Source of the DNA: a virus
Direction: 5' to 3' (one strand)
DNA length: 30,143 nt
IMG/VR virus record: IMGVR_UViG_3300031746_002900
Location: 1 to 30,143 of that record
Shown here: piece by piece, positions 16,458-23,409 of the stretch
Layout of the letters: each line of letters starts with the position of its first letter
How positions within the stretch are numbered: the first letter of the stretch is position 1
Made by a program: the position numbers and the translations under genes
The notes under the pieces: generated by a model
The model's input: the letters and a program-made list of their open reading frames with translations, nothing else
Databases searched by the model: none
Told to the model about the DNA's origin: nothing

Positions 16458-17600
16458 CTAGTTTTTCCGTGTTTCTCTGATGGCGGCTTGTGTCTGTGGA
16501 CCTGCGATACCATCAACCTTTAGCAACTTCTCTTCTTCACGGTCGTGCTGAATGTTCCAATGGTTTTGGAAAGTCATCACGGCTTGGTGCGTTCTTGGCC
16601 CGTACACGCCATCGACGGTAAGGGCATACCCGAGTTTAAGTAACGCGTCTTGAACATCTGCAACGGACATCAACGTAGACGCTGAGACATCCGCATCCAG
16701 AATTGCTTCAGTACCATACTCCGGTGAATTTTGTTCTTCAATCTCCGGAATGCTTCCTGACCACTTTTTATCGAAATGTTCATCTTCGATATCACGCAGG
16801 AACGAATTCTCGCTGATATCAATGGCGTCGAAGGCAGCGCTATTGACATCTGCGAAAGGCCATAGCGGACCCATATCAGACTTACCGATTTGCCAATCTG
16901 AGTGCTGCGACATGCGTAGCGGACTAAAACGTGTGGGGTCTGCTGCGATTACGAGTCGTTTGAGTTTGATGTTGTTGATGATCTGATCGGGCGTGAAGGG
17001 CTGCATATAATGCGCGCCCCTCCACGGCTTGTCTAGCGGAACTGGAGGAAGTTCCTGCACGAGCCCCACAGGTATTTCCTGCGTGAACTTCTTCGGCCAG
17101 TAACACCATTTCCCCGCGGCATTCTGCTCGATCTTTCCCGCGTTAACCATCTCGACGGAAACGCTGTCAGAGTTTCTGGCGGGGCAGTGCCAGGCTCCGT
17201 GCATGATTGGGATAATGCAGAACGGAAAGCCGTGATAATCCACGATAAAATGGGTAGAAGCGGCACCGTGTACCTTCATTGCGCTGAACCAACTCAGCGT
17301 TCCCCAGACGTTGATGCCCGCGGTGTAATGGTCCACCCACCACAACGCTGTTTTTTTCTCGAAGCGGTTACGGCTGTATTTGATGGTAGGATACAGGCCC
17401 GCGAGCGTACCCGCGTGCTCTTTGATACGCTGCATCGAGTGGATGTACAGCGCGTCGAGGCACTCGTGCGCTTCTGTCTTCGTAATGGGCGCTTTTCCCA
17501 CTTTGTCCCACAACTGGGTCAATTTCTCGAGAGCCCCCTGATGGTTTAGGTCGACCATCTTCCACATCTCGTGGGGCGTCATGGCCAGAAAATCAATCAT
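16458..17600 (-). CDS. N-acetylmuramoyl-L-alanine amidase endolysin with C-terminal peptidoglycan-binding domain
   Basis: The enzyme would cut the amide bond between muramic acid and the stem peptide to lyse the host. An extra helical segment (1-80) precedes the Amidase_2 domain. Zinc ligands appear in WVDHYTAG (H91), GAWHCPARN (H138) and SQHSDWQIGKSD (H233); E150 (SVEMVN) and K240 fit the active site. Residues about 313-376 form a PG_binding_1 repeat (VADVQDALLKLGY, DGVYGPRTHQAV, VDGIAGPQTQAAI). There is no signal peptide, so a holin should release it, but none is seen here. It overlaps the upstream nuclease gene by ATGA. Placement among replication genes is unusual for a lysis gene. Confidence 0.88.
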   Translation of the reverse strand: MIDFLAMTPHEMWKMVDLNHQGALEKLTQLWDKVGKAPITKTEAHECLDALYIHSMQRIKEHAGTLAGLYPTIKYSRNRFEKKTALWWVDHYTAGINVWGTLSWFSAMKVHGAASTHFIVDYHGFPFCIIPIMHGAWHCPARNSDSVSVEMVNAGKIEQNAAGKWCYWPKKFTQEIPVGLVQELPPVPLDKPWRGAHYMQPFTPDQIINNIKLKRLVIAADPTRFSPLRMSQHSDWQIGKSDMGPLWPFADVNSAAFDAIDISENSFLRDIEDEHFDKKWSGSIPEIEEQNSPEYGTEAILDADVSASTLMSVADVQDALLKLGYALTVDGVYGPRTHQAVMTFQNHWNIQHDREEEKLLKVDGIAGPQTQAAIRETRKN

Positions 17601-18439
17601 TCTCTACCTCGGCACCGGTTGTAGTACCCGCAGAATTTGAGGGTACAGGTATAAGACGTTGGGTCGCACCGCGGGAAATACCCCGCTTTGATTTGGTCGA
17701 CTACTTCTCCGACATCTTCTATTAACAGGCGCTTATCCACGGCGTCGCGCACTGTTCTCATTGGTTTGTAAGATACCCCTTTCTTTTGGTCAAGGAGTAA
17801 GTCGACTCTTACGCGGTGAGTGTGCTCTGCTAACGCATAAAACGTCATTTGGGGGTCTTGTCGAAGCTTTTGTTCCGTCCAAGTCGTAGATGTCGTCTTA
17901 AGGTCGGATACTACCTCAACGTGATTTGGGTTTTCTGGGTCGTTTTCCAGGGACATCTCGGTATCGACGATACGGTCAACGAGGTCAATCACCCCGTATA
18001 CGGGCACGTCTCCTACTTTGATGGCGAAGGGATGCTCAGATTTTACCGGAGTGATGTAGGGAACGGCGTCGCGGTAGTAGACTCGCATACCGCGTATTGA
18101 GTCATCTTGCACCGCTCCCGCGCTAGTTTCTTCCCAATTTTCGATACCTTCCGCCCGTTTTTTAAAGTCATCTGCAAGGTACTGCACAACCTCGTCGATG
18201 GGAGCGGGCTTCCCAGTAGCGATGGTCCGCTTGTGCGTAATTTCTACCCCCTTGTGGATGAGAGTTCCCTTCAACATGGAGATGCTGGGAGGAGCAACGA
18301 GCCCCAAAACGTACCGGTAGTACCACTGCTTTGGACAGCGCCTAAACATGTTGAATTGGGATGGGGAAAGATATCCCCGGGGAAGCGTGGGGTCTAGGAA
18401 CCCCTCAGGGAATACGCGATCTTCGGCTTCAATGGCCAC
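17597..18439 (-). CDS. Second RecB/Cas4-like PD-(D/E)XK nuclease with Fe-S cysteines (280 aa)
   Basis: A GTG start at 18439 follows AAGGAG at 6 bases. The opening LSPSQFNMFRRCPKQWYYRY is typical of PDDEXK_1 nucleases. Key residues are H62, D152 (GVIDLVD), DLK (D179, K181) and the following QMTFYAL (Q197, Y201). C35 near the N-terminus and C265, C270 and C276 at the end could hold a 4Fe-4S cluster, although C-x4-C-x5-C differs from the C-x2-C-x5-C of the nuclease at 11658-12497. The two proteins share a plan but little sequence, so they are distant paralogues or separate gains. It overlaps the endolysin gene by ATGA. Likely role: DNA end processing. Confidence 0.85.
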   Translation of the reverse strand: MAIEAEDRVFPEGFLDPTLPRGYLSPSQFNMFRRCPKQWYYRYVLGLVAPPSISMLKGTLIHKGVEITHKRTIATGKPAPIDEVVQYLADDFKKRAEGIENWEETSAGAVQDDSIRGMRVYYRDAVPYITPVKSEHPFAIKVGDVPVYGVIDLVDRIVDTEMSLENDPENPNHVEVVSDLKTTSTTWTEQKLRQDPQMTFYALAEHTHRVRVDLLLDQKKGVSYKPMRTVRDAVDKRLLIEDVGEVVDQIKAGYFPRCDPTSYTCTLKFCGYYNRCRGRE

Positions 18440-18468
18440 AGTGTTCTCCTTTGTAGTGATGATGGTTT

Positions 18469-18822
18469 TTAACGGACAGGGGGCTGCGGAATTGCGGCGC
18501 TACCTTCTTTAGGGTCGTAGGGCGGCGGGTCGTAACTTTCGTTATCGTTGGAAGGACGTAAAACAACGAAGTCTTCTGGATCAGGGATCGTTGTAGGCGG
18601 GAGTGTTTTGGCCTTTGCCACGGGAGGAATAGGAGGGGCTGCATCCGCAATTGATGGTGCACTGCTTGTACCACCAATCGTTACGAGATCTTGTAGACTC
18701 AGGTCACATAAGGTGAGCTCGCCTGTCGCAGGGTCAAACTTCGCTGCAGAGTGATGCAAATCACACCCCAGGGCTTTTCCCAGTAGCTGCAGCACGTCAT
18801 GTCTCTCGAATTTAATCTGCAT
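18469..18822 (-). CDS. Small protein with Pro-rich tail (117 aa), unknown function
   Basis: The ATG overlaps the end of the helicase gene (11 bases) and follows AAGGATC. Residues 1-50 form a compact domain (FERHDVLQLLGKALGC, LCDLSLQDLVTIGG). The rest is Pro/Ala-rich and probably disordered (APPIPPVAKAKTLPP, YDPPPYDPKEG). A frame overlapping it on the same strand (18429-18677) lacks a ribosome site and is not preferred. The disordered Pro tail suggests protein contacts, perhaps with the helicase encoded just upstream, but this is only inference. Confidence 0.6.
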   Translation of the reverse strand: MQIKFERHDVLQLLGKALGCDLHHSAAKFDPATGELTLCDLSLQDLVTIGGTSSAPSIADAAPPIPPVAKAKTLPPTTIPDPEDFVVLRPSNDNESYDPPPYDPKEGSAAIPQPPVR

Positions 18823-20869
18823 TTCCGATGATCCTTGCTCGTGTGGTGAAGCGCGTAACCGCGCGGGAAAGGCAACATCCCGTTGCCCACGGGGTTATAC
18901 CATGTGCTTGGCACTTACTGAAGTTTTCACACGTAAGACACGTGTACTTTTCCGTAAGTAGTTTTGAAATGTTCTCTTTGGAATCCAGAGCGTAGAGTTG
19001 CGCGTACTCCAAGGTCTTATCCCCGCATAGCCGGTATACCACCACCTTTTGCTTTTGGCCGATGCGGTAGTTACGCGCACGGGATTGCTGCCAGTGTTCC
19101 AAAGACCAAGAACGACTGTAATACACCGAGTGCCTTGCACACGTTAGGTTAATGGCGATTCCCGTAGCCTCTTGTCCCAGGTAAACACGGCAGGCGGGGT
19201 TCGTCATAAACTCTTTTTCAAGTTTCTTAATATGCTGCGTGGTATTGCCATCAACTCGCACATACGGCCAGTTTCGAGACCTGAGGAGGTCCTCAATGTC
19301 ATCGAGCTCTGCTCCAAAGTTTGCCCACACGATTGCTTTTTCGGTAGGTTCTTGAAGGATGTCCACTAATAAGTCGTCGAGTGCATCGAGTTTGGGGTTA
19401 TTGGAAAACCGTAGCGTTTCCCGTTCAGGCATGGGGATGTTACCCAGTTCTTCCTTGCGCACGCACGCGTAAGTACCGGGGTGCACAGAGTTTGCAGTGC
19501 ATAAAAGAAGGTGAGGACATTCATCACAGACCCCAGCAAACCGGTCATCTTGCCAGTAGATAAACCCACTGCATATTTGAAGCAGTTTAGCCAAACGTAT
19601 CGCAGGATTTGGCAGTGCTACCGTAACTGACCCGAGGTGAATTGCAACTGTCGCGTCTTCCGTTTTTATGATCTCGTCATACACCTGGATTTGCTCGTCT
19701 GATAAGGTGTATGTAACATTCTGGTCCGTTATCCCCGGCATATCGATACAGTCTTCGAGTCTGCAAGTACTGGACAAAGATCCTACGCGTTCGTTGATTA
19801 CATTTAGGCACTTATAGCTTGTAACGACGTGCGTGTTTCGTTCTGAAAACACACAGTGAGTTTGTACAAACTTGGTATAGCTCGTAGTAAACTCGTAGTG
19901 GTTCGAAATAGCGCGTATCTGCGGGTACAAATCCCGGGGATCACCGAGAGATAACGTACCCGTAAGAAGATAACGCCGCGCTGCCTTCTTCGCTAACTCC
20001 GTTATCGCGACCGTTCTCTTACTGTGATAGTTCTTTATTCGGTGAGACTCGTCCAAGATAATCGTGGTGTAGTCAATATCACTTATAAACGGATGCGTAG
20101 GGAGAACTGCGGCTTCTGCGATGATGCTGGCCTCGTCACGCCCGGCAAGCCACTCGTTAAAGAATCTAGCAACTGTCGGCATCCCTAGAACTCTAAGCAC
20201 CGTATTCCAAAACTTGGGTGAGGGAACTATACCGCGTTGTCTCAGTATCTTCTCAAACTGTTTGGGAATGTTCGGCGCAGCGTATAACCTAGCGGTATCG
20301 TACGGAACGATGATTACGTCGCAGTTCTGTGCTTGTGCCAGTAGCTCGTACTTTTTTGTTTTTGAGGTGAACGCGATGGCTACAGTTTTTAAAGTTCCAC
20401 CAGAGTGCATCGCGACTTCGCGGACCCAGTTATCCACTGCGATGAGGGGGCAGATAACCAACGCACGCTGCTTCAGTACGTTAAGCGCTTCGATGGCTAC
20501 TTTGGTTTTACCCGTTCCCATTTCCCACTGAAGAATCCATCTCCAGTTGTGCAGAAACTCAGCTAATCCTTTCAGTTGGTGCTCGTAGCACTGAATACCT
20601 CCAGGGCTTACGTGCGCAGCCGCCTGTGCAACTGCGTCTTCGAAGGTAGTCCTAGATGCGATAAATTGCTGGGCTTCTGCGGTGAACTGAACGTCGGGCT
20701 GGACCTGCGGGAGGTCGTGAAGTACTCTCTCAAGGAATGGCGGATACGCAGGAAAAGCCCAAGTATGATTTCTGTTGATGCGCGTTGCCCCGAAGACACG
20801 AGACCACGCAAGGTTTTCAGTGTCGACTGCTAGGACGGGTACGTTGTAATTGATTAGCTTGACTTCCAT
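18812..20869 (-). CDS. SNF2-like superfamily 2 helicase/translocase with two Cys clusters (685 aa)
   Basis: An ATP-driven DNA translocase. Walker A is EMGTGKT (116-122), motif II LDESHRIK (272-279), motif III LLTGTLS (301-307) and motif VI RARNYRIGQ (597-605), the last typical of the SNF2/Rad54 group. About 90 N-terminal residues are unassigned. Two Cys clusters of identical spacing, C-x2-C-x5-C-x11-C, occur at C448-C469 (an insert between the two helicase lobes) and C644-C665 near the C-terminus; they may bind zinc or an Fe-S cluster. The ATG follows GAGGAG. The gene diverges from the portal gene and heads the minus-strand block running to parB. Likely role: replication, recombination or control of transcription. 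Confidence 0.88.
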   Translation of the reverse strand: MEVKLINYNVPVLAVDTENLAWSRVFGATRINRNHTWAFPAYPPFLERVLHDLPQVQPDVQFTAEAQQFIASRTTFEDAVAQAAAHVSPGGIQCYEHQLKGLAEFLHNWRWILQWEMGTGKTKVAIEALNVLKQRALVICPLIAVDNWVREVAMHSGGTLKTVAIAFTSKTKKYELLAQAQNCDVIIVPYDTARLYAAPNIPKQFEKILRQRGIVPSPKFWNTVLRVLGMPTVARFFNEWLAGRDEASIIAEAAVLPTHPFISDIDYTTIILDESHRIKNYHSKRTVAITELAKKAARRYLLTGTLSLGDPRDLYPQIRAISNHYEFTTSYTKFVQTHCVFSERNTHVVTSYKCLNVINERVGSLSSTCRLEDCIDMPGITDQNVTYTLSDEQIQVYDEIIKTEDATVAIHLGSVTVALPNPAIRLAKLLQICSGFIYWQDDRFAGVCDECPHLLLCTANSVHPGTYACVRKEELGNIPMPERETLRFSNNPKLDALDDLLVDILQEPTEKAIVWANFGAELDDIEDLLRSRNWPYVRVDGNTTQHIKKLEKEFMTNPACRVYLGQEATGIAINLTCARHSVYYSRSWSLEHWQQSRARNYRIGQKQKVVVYRLCGDKTLEYAQLYALDSKENISKLLTEKYTCLTCENFSKCQAHGITPWATGCCLSRAVTRFTTRARIIGNAD

Positions 20870-20925
20870 TGGGTTACTCCTCGTATCATTTGTTTGTCTC
20901 GACGTTGTCTTTTAAGGAGAGCTAG
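20870..20925. promoter_or_regulatory. Divergent gap between helicase and portal genes
   Basis: These 56 bases hold ribosome sites for both genes: GAGGAGT on the minus strand for the helicase and AAGGAGA on the plus strand for the portal. Promoters for both directions should lie here or reach into the coding regions, but I see no confident -10/-35 pair and no TATACT box like those at the other two divergent gaps. Confidence 0.3.
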
Positions 20926-22689
20926 ATGGCACAAGACCTAATGATGTCGGATGCTGCGCTGTGGAATCAGAACGGGGGGACGCACTCCAACCCGTACTAC
21001 ACCTTCAGTCAGCTCTACAGTCCTAAACGGCTCAAAGAGCTCTTCAAAATGTGCGAGTACCTTTTCTACCAAAGCCCACAAATTTTCGCGGCTTTGCGTA
21101 AGTTTGGGGAATACCCTATCACAGAAGTAACGTATGAGACCACCAATGAATCTCTTAAACGTCAGCATAAGGACCTCCTCGAGCGTGTGATTCGTGTCCG
21201 AGAGTTTTTGCTCAAGTGCTCTCTCGACAAATGGATTTACGGTAACGCGTTTATCACGATGTATCAGCCGTTCGTACGTTATCTCAAGTGCCCCTCCTGC
21301 AGCGCGCTGACGAACATTAAGCACATCAAATACAAGTTCAACGTAAAGGGTCTTACGTTTACGTATTCCTGCGACAGCTGCCACAAAGAAGTCGTTGCCA
21401 AAGAGAAAGACATCCAAGACCGAAAGCTGATGCTAAGTCGCAGTATCAACTTCATTCGCTGGGATCCCAAGAACATGGAGATCGACCATAACGCCATGAC
21501 GGGTGAGTCGGTCTATTACTACAAGATTCCGCAGTCAGATGTCGAAAAAGTAAACCGCGGGCATAAGACGTTTATCGACACGTTGCCCATCGGATTTCTG
21601 AAGGCCATCCAGAAGTCGAAGCCTTTCAAATTTGCGGATGGCGCCATCTTCCACATGAAGTTTGGGTCACCGGCCGGTATCAATCCCCAGTGGGGCATGC
21701 CGCCTCTGTTGCCGGCGTTGGATCGCTTCTTCTATACGCAGATTCTGCGAAAGGCCAACGAAGCCATCGCACTGGATCACCTGGTTCCTTTTCGTATTTT
21801 GCACCCGCTGCAGTCCACTGCAGTAGCGGATCCGATGCAGACCATTAGCCTTTCGAACTGGAAATACAACCTCGACCAGAACATCCGTAGATTCCGAAAA
21901 GACCCTCTGCACATCATGTACTCACCGATCCCAGTGGGCGTGGTTCAGGTAGGTGGTCAGGGGCGCGCGCTGCTTACGCTGGGTGAAGTCCAGGAAGCTG
22001 AGAAGAGCATTATCGCGGCACTCGGTATCCCAATGGAGTTCATTTATGGCGGGCTCACCGGACAAGGAATGAACGCTACGATGCGTCTTATCGAGAATCA
22101 GCTCGAAACGCATATCGCGGACATCATCAACCTACTGCAGTGGGTCGACGACAGCTGTGCCAAGTTCCTGGGTTGGGAAAAGATACAGGTTGGGCTGACG
22201 CCGTTCAAGATCATCGACGATCTCAATAAGCAGAACACCATCCTCAGTATTTGGACCCAGGGTAAGACGGGCCAGGGACCCCAAATCATCTCGGATTCAA
22301 CAATGGCTGAGATGAACGACATCGATCTGGATAAGGAATACAAGCGTATCAAGCAGGAGACCTTGGACAACTTCCGGATGCAGCAGGATACGAACATCGA
22401 AATCCAGAAGATGCAGAATGCCGCGGCGTCGCAGGCGCAGCAGCAGTCAGCTGCCGGTGGTCCACAGCAGTACAACCAGCAGCAGGTCATCGCAAACGCT
22501 GACCAACTTGTGGCCGAAATCTCCGCGCTAGACCAAGGGTCACGGAAGAGTCGGCTGTACCAGCTCATGCAGGAAGATTTCGTTTTATACGCAGTAGTCG
22601 TTCAACGTCTCGAGCAACAGACAAATACGACGAGACAGCAGGCTACTGCGAACATCCAACAGCAACAGCAAACGCCACAGCAGGGGTAG
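20926..22689 (+). CDS. Portal protein with zinc-ribbon insert (587 aa)
   Basis: The portal ring sits at one vertex of the capsid and lets DNA in and out. Length and layout fit: an N-terminal part with SPQIFAALRKF, a core with DKWIYGNAFITMY, then GGQGRALLTLGEVQEAEKSI and IPMEFIYGGLTGQGMNATMR, and a Gln-rich C-terminal tail (from about residue 490). An insert with two CxxC pairs (C122/C125, C149/C152) looks like a zinc ribbon and is not a usual portal feature. The stem and clip are not resolved by eye. The ATG follows AAGGAGA. The gene is 15.6 kb from terL, whereas the two are often neighbours in phages. The next gene starts four bases after its stop. Confidence 0.8.
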   Translation: MAQDLMMSDAALWNQNGGTHSNPYYTFSQLYSPKRLKELFKMCEYLFYQSPQIFAALRKFGEYPITEVTYETTNESLKRQHKDLLERVIRVREFLLKCSLDKWIYGNAFITMYQPFVRYLKCPSCSALTNIKHIKYKFNVKGLTFTYSCDSCHKEVVAKEKDIQDRKLMLSRSINFIRWDPKNMEIDHNAMTGESVYYYKIPQSDVEKVNRGHKTFIDTLPIGFLKAIQKSKPFKFADGAIFHMKFGSPAGINPQWGMPPLLPALDRFFYTQILRKANEAIALDHLVPFRILHPLQSTAVADPMQTISLSNWKYNLDQNIRRFRKDPLHIMYSPIPVGVVQVGGQGRALLTLGEVQEAEKSIIAALGIPMEFIYGGLTGQGMNATMRLIENQLETHIADIINLLQWVDDSCAKFLGWEKIQVGLTPFKIIDDLNKQNTILSIWTQGKTGQGPQIISDSTMAEMNDIDLDKEYKRIKQETLDNFRMQQDTNIEIQKMQNAAASQAQQQSAAGGPQQYNQQQVIANADQLVAEISALDQGSRKSRLYQLMQEDFVLYAVVVQRLEQQTNTTRQQATANIQQQQQTPQQG

Positions 22690-22692
22690 AAC

Positions 22693-23241
22693 ATGGCACT
22701 AGGACCGAGCGAAAGTTTTGTAGACAGCCTGAATAAGGCGCGAGAAATTCCCGCGAGTCAGGCCGGCAACGGGTATGACATGCCCAGCGTTTTTGGTCCG
22801 ATGCCGGGGTCCAATGCGGGGGCACAAACCGAAGGTGCTGTAGGTACCAAGTTGCCCTGCGTGGCGCACTCGAAAGTGTTTACGATTTGGCGCGACTGGG
22901 AAGGGTGTAAACGCTGTCTTTCGGACATTGACCATCAAGTGGTAATGCTTCCTGCGTCTGGGGACTATACCTGTCCTCATACGAGTGAAGCAGAGTTCAA
23001 GATGACGCTGGATCGTTGTCTCGCAGGAGATGGTGCGCTGCAGTCGAAGGAGTTCTTCAATCTGCAGAACGGGACACGTTGTGCCCACGTTGTGTGGATG
23101 GAAGCGGATGAGAAGCGGCTAGAAGAGATGAAGAAGGCAGAAGCGGAAAAGGACAAAAACTGGGTATATCCTCCGCGGCTTGACCAGGTGTTTGGGGAAC
23201 AAAACCCGGCAGCAAAAAAGGCCGCGGACGGCCCAAAGTGA
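22693..23241 (+). CDS. Cys-rich protein of unknown function (182 aa)
   Basis: The gene follows the portal gene by three bases and is probably cotranscribed with it. The first 50 residues are Gly/Pro/Ala-rich and likely flexible. The middle has LPCVAHS, WEGCKRC, YTCPHTSE and DRC, so at least five Cys and two His are spaced to bind one or two metal ions. The C-terminal part is a charged helix (EKRLEEMKKAEAEKDK) with a Lys-rich end. It could be a virion or head-assembly protein from its position. Its last codons include the slippery run A-AAA-AAG (23214-23220) directly followed by a GC-rich hairpin. Confidence 0.65.
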   Translation: MALGPSESFVDSLNKAREIPASQAGNGYDMPSVFGPMPGSNAGAQTEGAVGTKLPCVAHSKVFTIWRDWEGCKRCLSDIDHQVVMLPASGDYTCPHTSEAEFKMTLDRCLAGDGALQSKEFFNLQNGTRCAHVVWMEADEKRLEEMKKAEAEKDKNWVYPPRLDQVFGEQNPAAKKAADGPK

Positions 23242-23281
23242 ACCACATCAGCATCCGCCCGCGGCTGGATTCCTCTTTTTT
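23221..23281 (+). terminator. GC-rich hairpin followed by T run, possible terminator or attenuator
   Basis: GCCGCGGACGG (23221-23231) pairs with CCGCCCGCGGC (23255-23265) over 11 positions with one mismatch; a run of six T lies at 23276-23281. The hairpin spans the end of the Cys-rich gene. The 10-base gap between stem and T run is long for a standard terminator, so termination may be weak or conditional. It could reduce transcription into the RNA polymerase gene. Confidence 0.4.
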
Positions 23282-23327
23282 AGGGCCTCTAGGTTAGTCC
23301 CAGAGAATCCCAACGAGGATGCTGATG
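23246..23327 (+). promoter_or_regulatory. Nested inverted repeats in the leader of the RNA polymerase gene
   Basis: CATCAGCATCC (23246-23256) and GGATGCTGATG (23317-23327) are perfect inverted repeats of 11 bases. Between them GGATTCCTCT (23267-23276) pairs with AGAGAATCC (23302-23310) with one bulge. The elements nest, so they could form one long two-part stem in the leader RNA. The first arm shares two bases and the loop with the hairpin at 23221-23265, so the two folds may compete or form a pseudoknot. A regulatory role is inferred. Confidence 0.35.
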
Positions 23328-23409
23328 AACTGGATGAGCATATGCCCTCCTTGTTACTTGAGCAACGTGATTACTGCTCATCTTCTTTTACCAAAAGTGG
23401 AGCGTTGAT

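Noticed and set aside
18429-18677. 82-codon minus-strand frame near the second nuclease
   Set aside because: It overlaps the better-supported 117-residue gene in another frame and runs into the start of the nuclease gene without a ribosome site of its own.
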